A DNA stretch of 64,000 nucleotides, from the NCBI RefSeq assembly GCF_036408795.1, contig NZ_JAZGJP010000001.1, positions 248,001-312,000 on the forward strand, in the 5' to 3' direction. The position numbers and the translations under genes were made by a program. Below the pieces are notes generated by a model. That model made no database searches. It was not told where the DNA came from and saw only the letters and a list, made by a program, of their open reading frames with translations. Positions within the stretch are counted from its first letter, which is position 1; each line of letters starts with the position of its first letter. The DNA is from Olsenella_L kribbiana (lineage in GTDB: Bacteria; Actinomycetota; Coriobacteriia; Coriobacteriales; Atopobiaceae). This document shows, one piece after another, positions 8,910-17,933 of this stretch.

Positions 8910-9338
8910 CTATGCGTCCTTCTTCGGGACGAGCGCAAACGACATGTCAGCCACGCAGGCAACCGTGTCGCCGACCTTTGCCACGCCGTGGGCGAAGTGG
9001 AACATGCCATGGCTCCTCGTGAGCTCGCACTCGAGGGTCACGGTATCGCCCGGCCTCACCTGGTGCTTGAAACGCACCTTGTCGAGGCTCGTATAGAACG
9101 GCGTCGCCTGTTCCTTGTCGATGCCATCTGCCAGAAGGACGCAGCAGTTCTGCGCCAGCATCTCGCAGAGAATGACACCGGGAACGACCGGGTAGTCAGG
9201 GAAGTGCCCCTGGAGGAAGAACTCGTCGCCCTTGATCGTGATATGTCCCACGGCCTTGCCATCCTGGACTTCGGCATCGTCCAGAAGCAGCATCGGCGGC
9301 CTGTGCGGCAGGATCTTCTCCAGCTCTGTCTTGTTCAT
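8910..9338 (-). CDS. fabZ: 3-hydroxyacyl-ACP dehydratase
   Basis: A 142-residue hot-dog-fold enzyme that removes water from 3-hydroxyacyl-ACP to give trans-2-enoyl-ACP. The active-site His lies in QGHFPDYPVVPG and the partner Glu in ILCEMLAQ; HRPPMLLLD is the family N-terminal motif. It lies between accB and accC, as in the streptococcal operon. No fabA or fabM isomerase gene lies in the window, so the route to unsaturated fatty acids is not explained here. Confidence 0.95.
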   Translation of the reverse strand: MNKTELEKILPHRPPMLLLDDAEVQDGKAVGHITIKGDEFFLQGHFPDYPVVPGVILCEMLAQNCCVLLADGIDKEQATPFYTSLDKVRFKHQVRPGDTVTLECELTRSHGMFHFAHGVAKVGDTVACVADMSFALVPKKDA

Positions 9339-9347
9339 GCCATCTCC

Positions 9348-9848
9348 CTAGTAGATCTTCATGAGGACCGAGCCGTACTCGACGAGCTCGCCGTCGGAGA
9401 CCGTGATATCGATGACCTCGCCGTCGCAGTCAGCCGTGACTTCCTTCATTTCCTTCATGGCCTCGATGACGCAGAGGACATCGCCCTTCTTGACCTTCGA
9501 GCCGACCTGCACAAAAGGCTTGGCACCCGGTGCGGGAGCCGCATAGAAGACGCCGACCATGGGAGCCTTGACAGCGGTGACCTTCGACATGTCGAGCGGC
9601 TCCTCGCCTTCAGGCTCGGATGCATCCGCTGCAGGAAGCGGTGCTGCCTCAGATGCAGGGGCTACCTCTGCGGGTGCCGCAGCGGACGTCACCTCTGCGG
9701 AAGCCGCTCCTGCCATGACCGGTGCCGGGAAGGCTTCAGGACGCTCGAGCTCGATGGCAGAGTCGCCCTCTTCGATACGGACACGGGCAAGCCCGCGCTT
9801 CTGCATGAGCTCGGCTACCGCATCGATCCTCTTCGTTGTGGTATCCAT
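9348..9848 (-). CDS. accB: Biotin carboxyl carrier protein of acetyl-CoA carboxylase
   Basis: 166 residues: a short helical N-terminus, an Ala/Pro-rich flexible linker (about 45-90) and a C-terminal biotinyl domain. The biotin-acceptor Lys is residue 132 in EAMKEM. The usual motif is AMKM, so the residue after the lysine is Glu rather than Met, an unusual variant. The adjacent birA gene encodes a ligase that could modify it. It lies 3 bp downstream of fabF and 9 bp before fabZ. Confidence 0.95.
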   Translation of the reverse strand: MDTTTKRIDAVAELMQKRGLARVRIEEGDSAIELERPEAFPAPVMAGAASAEVTSAAAPAEVAPASEAAPLPAADASEPEGEEPLDMSKVTAVKAPMVGVFYAAPAPGAKPFVQVGSKVKKGDVLCVIEAMKEMKEVTADCDGEVIDITVSDGELVEYGSVLMKIY

Positions 9849-9851
9849 GCC

Positions 9852-11099
9852 TTACGCCTCCTCATACTTCCTGAGCGCGATCACGGCATTGTGGCCGCCA
9901 AAGCCCAGCGAAGTCGAAAGCGCCCATGTGGCATCGAATTCCTGTGCCTTGTTCGGCGTGTAGTCGAGATCGCAGGCAGGATCCGGCGTCTTGTAGTTGA
10001 TGGTCGGCGGGATGATGCCGTGCTCGAGCGCATACGCGCTTGCCATGGCCTCGACCGCGCCGGTGGCACCGAGCATGTGGCCCGTCATCGACTTTGTGGA
10101 CGAAATATGGGCAGCATAGGCTGCCTCCTCGCCAAGTGCCTGCTTGATGCCCTTCGTCTCGGAGGAGTCATTGAGCTTCGTCGAGGTGCCGTGGGCGTTG
10201 ATATAGAGGCCCTCCTTGGGGTCGAGCCCTGCCTCTGCCACAGCCTCCTTGATGGCACGCGTGATGCCGGATGCGTCGGGATCGGGCGAGGTGATGTGGT
10301 AGGCATCGGCCGTGTTGCCGTAGCCTGCGACCTCGGCCACGATGTGGGCGCCACGGGCCTTTGCATGCTCGAGCTCCTCGAGGACAATCACGCAGGCGCC
10401 TTCGCCCATGACAAAGCCATTGCGGTCTGCATCGAAAGGACGGCAGGCCGTCTCGGGATCGGGGTTCGTCGAGAGCGCACGGGCATTCATGAAGCCAGCG
10501 ATGGAGACCGGCACGATTGCCGCTTCGGCACCGCCTGCAAGGATAGCGTCGGCTGCTCCTGCCTTGATGGCATGGAAAGCCTCGCCGATCGCGTTCGTCG
10601 ACGTGGCGCAGGCCGTCACGACCGGAAGCGTCGGTCCCTTGGCATTCTGCCTGATCGAGACCTCGCCCGATGCCATGTTCGCGATGATCATCGGCACGAA
10701 GAACGGCGAGATCTTGCGCGGGCCACCCTTGAGCATGCGCTCGACCTGCTCCTCGATGGTGCCGATGCCGCCGATGCCCGATCCGATATAGACGCCGAGG
10801 CGCTCAGGCTCGATGGCGCCTTCAGCATCGAGGCCGGAGTCCTTCATGGCCTCGTCAGAGGCGACGAGCGCAAACTGCGTGAAGCGGTCGTGGTGCTTTG
10901 CCTCTGCCTTGCCGAGCACGGCTTCAGCGTCGAAGCCCCTGACCTCGGCTGCGACCTTGACGCGGAAATCCGCCGTATCGAAGGCCGTGATCTCGCCGAT
11001 GCCGCTCTTGCCGGCAACCAGGGCATCCCAGCTCTCGTGGGCAGTGAGACCGACGGGCGTGATAGCGCCGATGCCGGTAATGACAACTCTGCGGTTCAT
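9852..11099 (-). CDS. fabF: 3-oxoacyl-ACP synthase II
   Basis: A 415-residue condensing enzyme that extends acyl-ACP with malonyl-ACP. The catalytic Cys is in VVTACATSTN and the two His are in NAHGTST and MTGHMLGA. I start at ATG 11099 (MNRRVVITGIGAITPVG), preceded by AGGAAGGA; the open frame upstream is not part of the family. It follows fabG by 28 bp in the operon. Confidence 0.96.
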   Translation of the reverse strand: MNRRVVITGIGAITPVGLTAHESWDALVAGKSGIGEITAFDTADFRVKVAAEVRGFDAEAVLGKAEAKHHDRFTQFALVASDEAMKDSGLDAEGAIEPERLGVYIGSGIGGIGTIEEQVERMLKGGPRKISPFFVPMIIANMASGEVSIRQNAKGPTLPVVTACATSTNAIGEAFHAIKAGAADAILAGGAEAAIVPVSIAGFMNARALSTNPDPETACRPFDADRNGFVMGEGACVIVLEELEHAKARGAHIVAEVAGYGNTADAYHITSPDPDASGITRAIKEAVAEAGLDPKEGLYINAHGTSTKLNDSSETKGIKQALGEEAAYAAHISSTKSMTGHMLGATGAVEAMASAYALEHGIIPPTINYKTPDPACDLDYTPNKAQEFDATWALSTSLGFGGHNAVIALRKYEEA

Positions 11100-11127
11100 A
11101 TTGTTCCTTCCTTTGCAGGAAGCTGCG

Positions 11128-11901
11128 CTACATGCACAGCCCGCCATCGATCCGGATAGTCTCTCCCGTCACATAGGATGCTGCATCCGATGCGAGGAAA
11201 GCGATCACCTGGGCAACCTCATCTGCTGTGCCGAGACGCTTGAGAGGAATCTGCGCCTCATAGCTGGCGCGCGTCGCCTCGGGCAGCTTCTCTGTCATCG
11301 CGGTCTCGATGAAGCCCGGTGCCACGGCATTGCACGTGACGCCCTTGCCGGCAAGCTCTCTTGCCACCGTCTTCGTGAGGCCGATGAGACCTGCCTTCGA
11401 GGCTGCATAGTTCGCCTGCCCGATATTGCCGGAAAGTCCCACGACCGATGCCACATTCACGATGCGGCCGCCCTTCTGGCGGACGAAGCCGCGCATGAGG
11501 GCACGAATCATGTGGAACGCACCCTTGAGGTTCACGTCGATCACGGCGTCGAAGTCCTCGTCCTTCATGCGGGCAAGGAGCGTATCGCGCGTGATGCCAG
11601 CGTCGTTCACGAGAGCCCAGACAGAGCCGAAGTCCTCCTGCACCTGCTTTGCGGTCGCATTCGCTTCGTCTGCATCGGCAACATTGCAGCGATATGCCTT
11701 CGCGGTCGCGCCCGCCTCCTTCAGGAGGCTGACGCATTCTTCAGCCGCTGCCTCGTTTCCGGCATAGACGATTGCGATGTCGTAGCCGCCTTTGGCAAGC
11801 TCCAGCGCCGTGGCGCGTCCGATGCCGCGCGAGCCTCCGGTCACAAGCGCGACACGGCGCCAAGCATCGCGCTCGAGCGTGCCCGTCTTTGCTTCTGCCA
11901 T
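11128..11901 (-). CDS. fabG: 3-oxoacyl-ACP reductase
   Basis: A 257-residue short-chain dehydrogenase that reduces 3-oxoacyl-ACP with NADPH. The nucleotide motif TGGSRGIGRA and the catalytic YAASK are present, as is the PGFIETAMT segment typical of FabG. The N-terminus is about ten residues longer than usual (MAEAKTGTLERDAWRR). It shares one base with the end of fabD. Confidence 0.95.
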   Translation of the reverse strand: MAEAKTGTLERDAWRRVALVTGGSRGIGRATALELAKGGYDIAIVYAGNEAAAEECVSLLKEAGATAKAYRCNVADADEANATAKQVQEDFGSVWALVNDAGITRDTLLARMKDEDFDAVIDVNLKGAFHMIRALMRGFVRQKGGRIVNVASVVGLSGNIGQANYAASKAGLIGLTKTVARELAGKGVTCNAVAPGFIETAMTEKLPEATRASYEAQIPLKRLGTADEVAQVIAFLASDAASYVTGETIRIDGGLCM

Positions 11902-12836
11902 CAGATGAGCCCCTTTCCAGCCACGAGGGCATGTGCCTCTTCGGCAGCCGCGGGCGTCTCGACACAGACGGCATCCACGCCTTCGAGCGTCCTCTTCACG
12001 AGACCTGTGAGCGTGTGTCCCGGCCCGACCTCGATGAACGTATCGATACCGGCATCCTGCATGGCATGGAGCTCAGCGGTCCACTTCACGGGATTCGAGA
12101 CCTGCTCGGAGAGGAGCGCAGCGATCTCAGCCACATCCTCCGGATAGGTCTCCCCTGTCCTGTTTGCTAAGACAGGGAGCTTCGGCGCATGGACAGGATT
12201 CGTCTCGAGATAGGCGGCGAGCGCCTCGGTGGCCTCAGCCATGTAGGGGCTGTGGAAGGCTCCGGAGACGGCAACCTTCATGCTCCTGCCGCCTGCTGCC
12301 TTGACAAGGCCATCGAGCTTCTCGCAGGCCTCGGCAGAGCCTGCAACGACGGTCTGCTGCGGCGAGTTGTAGTTCACAGGCCATGCCTCGCCTGCCTCGT
12401 GGGCAAGCTCTTCCACCTTTGCGGCATCGAGCTTGAGGACAGCGCGCATGGCGCCAGGATGCTTGGCCGTGCAGTCTGCCATGGCCTGGGCGCGGACCTC
12501 GATGAGGCGCGTGCCCTCCTCGAGCGAGAAGGCGCCGGCAAAGGTCAGCGCTGCAACCTCGCCGAGCGAGTGCCCTGCCACCACATTCGGATGCACGCCA
12601 AGGTCCTCGAGCGCAGCTGCGGCCGCAAGGTCCGTTGCAAAGACGCAGGGCTGGGTGTTGATGGTCTGGCCAAGTTCCTCCTTCGTGCCTTCGAAGCACT
12701 GGGAGGCAGTGCCCGGACGCACCGCATCCACGCCATCGAAGACCTTCTTGGCAGCCTCAGAGGAATCGAAGAGGGCCTTGCCCATGCCGGGCTTCTGCGA
12801 GCCCTGGCCTGCAAACAGGAATGCTACGCCAGCCAC
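11901..12836 (-). CDS. fabD: Malonyl-CoA-ACP transacylase
   Basis: 311 residues; loads the malonyl group from malonyl-CoA onto ACP. FLFAGQGSQ at the N-terminus and the active-site serine in GHSLGEVAAL are clear, and GAFHSPYM contains the catalytic His. I choose the GTG at 12836, where family similarity begins (VAGVAFLFAGQ) and which follows AAGGGGG by about 7 nt. This start lies inside the end of fabK (13-bp overlap), which suggests coupled translation. Confidence 0.94.
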   Translation of the reverse strand: MAGVAFLFAGQGSQKPGMGKALFDSSEAAKKVFDGVDAVRPGTASQCFEGTKEELGQTINTQPCVFATDLAAAAALEDLGVHPNVVAGHSLGEVAALTFAGAFSLEEGTRLIEVRAQAMADCTAKHPGAMRAVLKLDAAKVEELAHEAGEAWPVNYNSPQQTVVAGSAEACEKLDGLVKAAGGRSMKVAVSGAFHSPYMAEATEALAAYLETNPVHAPKLPVLANRTGETYPEDVAEIAALLSEQVSNPVKWTAELHAMQDAGIDTFIEVGPGHTLTGLVKRTLEGVDAVCVETPAAAEEAHALVAGKGLI

Positions 12837-13768
12837 TTCGTTGCCCCCTTGAGCACCTCTTCGCAGCCCTGCATGAGATCGTCGACGATCTCTGCTGCAG
12901 ACTGCTCCTTCTTCACCATGCCAGCGACTTCGCCGCACATGAAGGAGCCTTCTTCATAGTTGCCGTCCTTGGCAGCCTTCCTGAGCGAGCCGGCGCCCAT
13001 CTTGCCAAGCTCTTCAGCCGTGGCGCCTTCCTTCTCGGCACGCAGGAACTTCTGCGAGAACGGAGTCTTGAGGCAGCGCACGGCGCCGTTGATGGAGCGG
13101 CCGGTCACGATTGTCGAGAGGTCATTGGCCTTGAGGACACGCTTCTTGTATTCGTCAGAAACCGTGCACTCGTTGGCCACAAGGAAGCGGGTGCCGACCT
13201 GGACGCCGCAGGCGCCCAGCATGAAGGCAGCTGCCATCTGGCGGCCATCGGCGATGCCGCCGGCTGCGATGACCGGAATCTTCACGGCATCCACGACCTG
13301 CGGCACGAGTGCCATCGTCGAGACGTCGCCGACGTGTCCGCCGGACTCTCCGCCTTCGGCGACGATTGCGGATGCGCCGACACGCTCGAGGAGACGTGCA
13401 AGCGCCACCGAGGAGACGACCGGTATGACCTTGATGCCGGCCGCCTGCCACGTCTTCATGTACTTGCTCGGATTGCCCGCGCCTGTCACGACGACAGGGA
13501 CCTTCTCCTCGGCCACAACCTGGGCCACCTCGTCGGCGAAGGGGCTCTGCAGCATGATGTTGACGCCGAAGGGCTTTGCCGTGCGGGTGCGGCAGTCGCG
13601 GATCTCGTTCCTGAGCCAGTCGGCATTGGCATTCATCGCGGAGATGATGCCGAGGCCTCCGGCATTCGATACGGCAGCGGCGAGGCTTGCATCTGCAATC
13701 CATGCCATGCCGCCCTGGAAGATCGGCTTCTCGATGCCTGTCAGGTCGCAGAGAGGAGTCTTGATCAT
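12824..13768 (-). CDS. fabK: Enoyl-ACP reductase II (FMN-dependent)
   Basis: A 314-residue TIM-barrel flavoenzyme of the FabK/nitronate monooxygenase family that reduces trans-2-enoyl-ACP. Family features are PIFQGGMAWIAD at the start, the SNAGGLGII loop, VTGAGNP and GGESGGHVG in the phosphate/FMN site, and AAGGIADG. Placement between acpP and fabD identifies it as FabK rather than a nitronate monooxygenase. It would be the enoyl reductase of this pathway, since no fabI is seen. FabK enzymes are naturally resistant to triclosan. Start ATG 13768 follows AGGAAAGGATG. Confidence 0.92.
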   Translation of the reverse strand: MIKTPLCDLTGIEKPIFQGGMAWIADASLAAAVSNAGGLGIISAMNANADWLRNEIRDCRTRTAKPFGVNIMLQSPFADEVAQVVAEEKVPVVVTGAGNPSKYMKTWQAAGIKVIPVVSSVALARLLERVGASAIVAEGGESGGHVGDVSTMALVPQVVDAVKIPVIAAGGIADGRQMAAAFMLGACGVQVGTRFLVANECTVSDEYKKRVLKANDLSTIVTGRSINGAVRCLKTPFSQKFLRAEKEGATAEELGKMGAGSLRKAAKDGNYEEGSFMCGEVAGMVKKEQSAAEIVDDLMQGCEEVLKGATKWLA

Positions 13769-13799
13769 ACGCGTTTCATCCTTTCCTGCTGGGTACTCT

Positions 13800-14027
13800 T
13801 TAGAGCTGAGCCTCGACGAGGTCGACGAACTCCTGGATCGTCTGGGGGTTGGCCTCAGGGTCGATCTCAATGCCGAACTCGTCCTCGCATGCCATGACCG
13901 CCTCGACAGTGCTCATGGAATCGAGGCCGACCTCGGCGAGCTTCGTCTCGGGCTTGAGCTCGACGTCGTCGAGGCCCTCCTGGTCCTTGAGGATTGCGAC
14001 GACGCGATCGAACGTTGACTCTGCCAT
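13800..14027 (-). CDS. acpP: Acyl carrier protein
   Basis: 75 residues, acidic, carrying growing fatty acyl chains on a phosphopantetheine arm attached to Ser37 in GLDSM. Helical pattern and length are normal. Start ATG 14027 lies behind AAGGAGAAACATC. It sits between fabH and fabK. Confidence 0.96.
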   Translation of the reverse strand: MAESTFDRVVAILKDQEGLDDVELKPETKLAEVGLDSMSTVEAVMACEDEFGIEIDPEANPQTIQEFVDLVEAQL

Positions 14028-14091
14028 GATGTTTCTCCTTCTCTTTCTGCGCCGAAGCGCGTATCTCATGCGCCGAAGGCGCCTGATAGCG

Positions 14092-15069
14092 TTATGCGTC
14101 CTGTTCCTTATTCCAGCGGATCAGGGTCGTGCCGATGTCGAGGCCGGCACCGAAGCCGCAGATGAGGACAAGCTCTCCTGCATGGAGGCTCCCCTCACGG
14201 GACATGCGGTCGAGCGCAAGCGGTATGCAGGCACTCGAGATGTTGCCGGTCTCCTGTATGGTATGGGCCATCTTGGAAGGGTCGATGCCGCACCTCTTGG
14301 CAACAGCATCGAGTATCCTCTCGTTGGCCTGATGGAAGACGAAATGGTCGATATCGGAAAGCGCAATGCCTGACTCGCCCTCGAGGGCCTTGAGCTCCTC
14401 CTCGATGCTCGAGACGGCAAAATGGAAGATCTTGCGTCCTTTCATGAGAAGCTTCGAAGGCTGGGCATCTTCGGTGCTGCCAAAGGGAGATGTGCCCTGA
14501 AGTCCTGGCACATCGAGCGAGGCAACATCGGGCTTTGTGACAAGATGGCTCCAGATAGGGCTCTTGCCTCCTGCCTCAACGACAGCAGCTGCCGCTCCAT
14601 CTCCGAAGAGCACGCAGGTGCTGCGGTCCTCCCAGTCGAGAAGGCGGCTCATCTTCTCCGCAGAGACGACAAGCGCTCGTCTCGCACGTCCGCGGCAGAA
14701 CCAGCCATCTGCCGTATCGAGCGCAAAGACGAATCCAGCACAGGCTGCCGAGACATCGAAGGCAGGGCAGCTGGCACCAAGGCGCTCGGCTATGGCACAG
14801 GCCTCTGCAGGCATCAGATGGTCGCCTGAGGTCGTGGAGCAGATGATGAGGTCGATGTCCTTCGCCTCTATGCCGGCATCGGCCAGAGCGTGCTCAGATG
14901 CCTCTGCGGCAAGGTCGTCGAGCGACTCGTCCGTGCAGACATAGCGGGTCTTGATGCCGGTACGGGTGGAAATCCACTCGTCTGAGGTATCGAGGAACTC
15001 GGAAAGGTCGTCGTTCGTGACCTTCCTTTTCGGAAGTGCCGATCCGGTGCCGACAATCGTGAATGCCAC
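14092..15069 (-). CDS. fabH: 3-oxoacyl-ACP synthase III
   Basis: A 325-residue condensing enzyme that starts fatty acid synthesis by joining acetyl-CoA (or a branched primer) to malonyl-ACP. The triad is visible: Cys110 in DVSAACAGF, His in HQANERI and Asn in ETGNISSA. I choose the GTG at 15069, preceded by AGGAAGGAG at good spacing and lying one base past the stop of the regulator gene. The primer specificity cannot be read from sequence. Confidence 0.95.
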   Translation of the reverse strand: MAFTIVGTGSALPKRKVTNDDLSEFLDTSDEWISTRTGIKTRYVCTDESLDDLAAEASEHALADAGIEAKDIDLIICSTTSGDHLMPAEACAIAERLGASCPAFDVSAACAGFVFALDTADGWFCRGRARRALVVSAEKMSRLLDWEDRSTCVLFGDGAAAAVVEAGGKSPIWSHLVTKPDVASLDVPGLQGTSPFGSTEDAQPSKLLMKGRKIFHFAVSSIEEELKALEGESGIALSDIDHFVFHQANERILDAVAKRCGIDPSKMAHTIQETGNISSACIPLALDRMSREGSLHAGELVLICGFGAGLDIGTTLIRWNKEQDA

Positions 15070-15070
15070 G

Positions 15071-15634
15071 CTAGCTCCTTCCTGCAAAAGGCGCCCGCGC
15101 GACTGCCTGCACGGCAGCGCGTTCAGCTTCTGTATAGGCATGTTCGAGACGACTGATGCCCTGGAGAAGCACACGGCGCTCCTCTGTGGACTGGCCACGG
15201 GAAATCTCGGCTGCCATCTTTCGGTTGAATATTGCATGGATGCGGTAGACGCATTCTCCCTTGCGGGTCAGCGTCACATCGATGCGGCGCGCATCGTCTG
15301 CACTCCGCTTCCTCGCGATATAGCCCTTCGCTTCGAGCCTCTTCACGATAGCGGTCGCGGAGGGACGCTTGATGCCGAGAGCGTCTGCAATCTCGGACAT
15401 GCTGAGAGCCCGGCGAGCGACGAGCATGGCCTTGCCGACCGTCGAGAGCAGGTTCAGCTCGGAGTTCGTGAGGTCCATCCCATGGGAGCGGTAGACGCAG
15501 TCCTCGAGGCGGATGATGGCCTCGAACGTGCTGCTCAGAAGGCGTGATATCTCGCTGATGAAGGCCGAGTCGTCTTGTACGTCGATGTCCGGCGCTCCGT
15601 CTTCAGGAAGCTCGCCGCGCGTTTCCACGTCCAT
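15071..15634 (-). CDS. fabT: MarR family regulator, FabT-like
   Basis: A 187-residue MarR-type winged-helix protein and the first gene of the fatty acid operon. A helix-turn-helix with SMSEIADALGIKRPSATAIVKRLEAKGYIARKRS and the wing DDARRIDVTLTRKG are clear. The N-terminus has about 30 extra acidic residues compared with typical FabT (about 145). In streptococci FabT represses this same gene set when bound to long-chain acyl-ACP; I infer the same role from position. A palindromic candidate operator lies about 50 bp upstream. Its stop is 1 bp from the fabH start. Confidence 0.82.
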   Translation of the reverse strand: MDVETRGELPEDGAPDIDVQDDSAFISEISRLLSSTFEAIIRLEDCVYRSHGMDLTNSELNLLSTVGKAMLVARRALSMSEIADALGIKRPSATAIVKRLEAKGYIARKRSADDARRIDVTLTRKGECVYRIHAIFNRKMAAEISRGQSTEERRVLLQGISRLEHAYTEAERAAVQAVARAPFAGRS

Positions 15635-15684
15635 CTTTCCTCCTCCTGGTTTCAGAGCTGCAATACCAGTCTCGGAACAGTTAT

Positions 15685-15697
15685 TTAGTCTAACTAA
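15685..15697 (-). promoter_or_regulatory. Candidate operator of the fatty acid operon
   Basis: A palindrome TTAGT-CTA-ACTAA with perfect 5-bp arms lies in an AT-rich stretch upstream of the MarR/FabT gene. MarR dimers usually bind 13-20 bp palindromes overlapping their own promoter. Binding by this regulator is inferred. I could not assign -35 and -10 hexamers with confidence. Confidence 0.55.
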
Positions 15698-15755
15698 TCA
15701 TTTTCGGATGTGAAGCGTCACAAGGCTCTGCGCGGCATGTCCACATATCTGCCAA

Positions 15756-16634
15756 TCAATGGCACGTACGGAGCGATGCCTCTTCCGGAAGAAAGATGCG
15801 CACAGAGCCATCCCCAAGAGCGATCTGCGCCCTTCCCCAGGAGTCGATGCCGGAGAATCTTCCCTCAGCCAGAAGCATGCCAGCTGGATCTATGGCAAAG
15901 ACATCATCCCCGATATAGGCGAGCTTGCGCTCGAAGCGCTCTCTGATGGGAGCAAGCGGCCCTGTTTCAGGGCTTGCCTTTCTGGCCCAGACACGCGAGG
16001 CCGAGACGATGGATGCATCCAGGCTTATGGCAAGCGCGCCGAAGCCTTCCCTCAGAAGGTCTGGCACCTCATCAGCGAAGGCATCTTCAAGATAGGCAGC
16101 AGGCAGGGGCTTCGCCATCCCGTCGTGCACGCGCGAGGGCACGATCTTTTCCTGAGCTGGACGCACGAGGTTGAGCCCTATGCCTGCAGCTGCATGCCAC
16201 GCGCCTCCGCTCTCCTGCCGCGACTCGACGAGGATGCCGCCAAGCTTCGCAAGCGAGCCATCAGCCTTCTTCAGCACAAGATCGTTCGGCCATTTGAGGC
16301 AGAGGCCTTCTGCTCCAAGACCTCCGAGCGTTTCCAGGACAGCAAGTGCCGTCACAGCAGGAAGCCCCGACGAGACACATTCATCTGTCCTTGGCCGCAG
16401 GAGCACCGTGATGTAGAGGCCCCCTGGAGGCGAGACCCAGCTATGCCCCCGGCGCCCGCGTCCCGTCGTCTGCCTCTTCGCACAGACCGCCGTGCCTTCA
16501 GGAGCGCCTTCAGCAGCAAGCCCCAGCACATCGTCGTTCGTGGATCCCGTCGCCTCGACAATCTGCACAAGCTCCGAGAAATCGGAAGACGCCTCTACCG
16601 CTCTCCCCGCTCCGTCCATCCTGCCTCCCGCCAT
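15756..16634 (-). CDS. birA: Biotin-[acetyl-CoA-carboxylase] ligase
   Basis: About 292 residues. It activates biotin with ATP and attaches it to the lysine of AccB. The biotin-binding segments are visible: STNDD near the N-terminus, QTTGRGRRGHSWVSPPGGLY, KWPNDL and KLGGILVE, with IGLNL further on. There is no N-terminal winged-helix domain, so this is the non-regulatory single-domain type. Two starts are possible, ATG 16634 and ATG 16619; the first gives MAGGRMDGAGR. It is read toward the fab operon and lies 120 bp upstream of its regulator. The pairing with accB makes functional sense. Confidence 0.92.
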   Translation of the reverse strand: MAGGRMDGAGRAVEASSDFSELVQIVEATGSTNDDVLGLAAEGAPEGTAVCAKRQTTGRGRRGHSWVSPPGGLYITVLLRPRTDECVSSGLPAVTALAVLETLGGLGAEGLCLKWPNDLVLKKADGSLAKLGGILVESRQESGGAWHAAAGIGLNLVRPAQEKIVPSRVHDGMAKPLPAAYLEDAFADEVPDLLREGFGALAISLDASIVSASRVWARKASPETGPLAPIRERFERKLAYIGDDVFAIDPAGMLLAEGRFSGIDSWGRAQIALGDGSVRIFLPEEASLRTCH

Positions 16635-16690
16635 CCGCCAATTTTACAAGCTGATTCTAGCGCGAGCCGCCATATCTCCTCACATCACAG

Positions 16691-16721
16691 CAAAAGGCAG
16701 GCACCGACACGGCACCTGCCT
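16691..16721 (-). terminator. Terminator after the flavoprotein remnant
   Basis: A hairpin with AGGCAGG/CCTGCCT arms and a partly paired interior, followed on the minus strand by TTTTGC. It overlaps the stop of the broken flavoprotein gene and lies upstream of birA. Confidence 0.65.
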
Positions 16722-17907
16722 AAAACTTCTTTTCTGGCTCTTCCTGCTTCTGCTTCTTCTCGAAGCGCTTCGAGCAGTCGCAAGTGACCTCTTCCACCGA
16801 ATCGGCGATAGCCTGTGCAAGGGACTCGACTCCTCGTCCCCTCGAATCCGGAAGCGACGAGGACATCGAGAGGCGCTCGTTCAAGACCTCCATGTCCTTC
16901 ATGTTCTCGTCGATGCAGTCCTCCATGAGGTCGCCGACCGGGCAGGCCCACGATCCGTTCTCCACCAGCGCGATATGGCGGTTCTGGAGGTTCAGCATCT
17001 TCATCTCGGAGAGCAGGCTCTCCATGACAGGGCAGATGCTCAGGTTGTATGTCGGCGAGGCGAGAACGATGTGCGAGAGGCGGAACATATCGGCAATCAG
17101 GTAGGATGCCTGCGTCATCGAGGCATCGCAGAGCTTCATGTTCGTGACGCCGCGCTTGCAGAGCTCGGAAGCAAGGCACTGCACGGCATTCTCGGCGTTG
17201 CCCTACATCGAGGCATAGGCAACAAGCATGCCCTTCTCCTCGGGTGCATAGCTTGCCCAGCGGTTCAGCTTGCCGATGTAGCGCATGATGTCTTCAGCCG
17301 TGCGGTAGAGAGGACCGTGGAGCGGAGCCACTATCCTGATCTTGTCGAGGACGCCTGCCGCCTTCTTGAGCAGAAGCTGGACATGCAGGCCATACTTGCC
17401 GACGATATTGCAGTGGTAGCGCCGGGCCTCTTCGAGGAACTCCCGTTCCCAGTCGCACTCGTCTGCCCAGAGCCTGCCATCGATAGCCATGAAGCTGCCG
17501 AAGGCATCGGCGGAGAAGAGGACGCCGTCCGTGAGGTCGAGCGCGACCATGACCTCAGGCCAGTGGACCATCGGTGCCTCGATGAAGATCACTTCATGCC
17601 TGCCGAAAGAGAGCGAGTCTCCCTCCTGTACCTGGAGCTGGCTATGGGAGTCGATATCGTAGCCGAAGCTGTGCATGAGCATGAACGACTTCTCGGTCGA
17701 CACGATCTGGCAATTCGGATAGAGGGCGAGCACCTCGACCATCGAGGCGCAGTGGTCGGGCTCCAGGTGGTTCACGACAATGCAGTCGAGGTCGCGTAAA
17801 AGGGATGGGAATCCTGCCGCAATCATTGGCATAGCCGCCTCCACGAGCACCGGAAGCCACCAGATGCGGACAGCCTGCCCGCCATTCCCGAGCGCTCCTT
17901 GCAGCAA
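16720..17907 (-). pseudogene. A-type flavoprotein (FprA-like), broken
   Basis: A diiron/FMN flavoprotein (oxygen or nitric oxide reductase family) in two pieces. The first (17203-17907) is the metallo-beta-lactamase-like part, with metal ligands intact: NHLEPDH, HWPEV, SADAFG and HGPLYR. It ends VAYASM then TAG. Reading through in the same frame gives GNAENAVQC and the flavodoxin domain to 16720. Family members have Tyr at this spot (SMYGNTE), so one base change TAC/TAT to TAG explains the break. The 5' end also looks incomplete: the usual N-terminal 50-60 residues are not found in any frame, and the remnant begins right after a terminator hairpin with no start codon better than TTG. Two defects favour a pseudogene over a sequencing error. 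Confidence 0.8.
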
Positions 17908-17933
17908 GGCTTTCCAGACGCCCCAGATATGAC

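Noticed and set aside
17200..17206. Readthrough or pyrrolysine use at the TAG of the flavoprotein gene
   Set aside because: No Pyl genes or suppressor tRNA are in the window and the family has plain Tyr here. The gene also lacks its 5' end, so decay is more likely.
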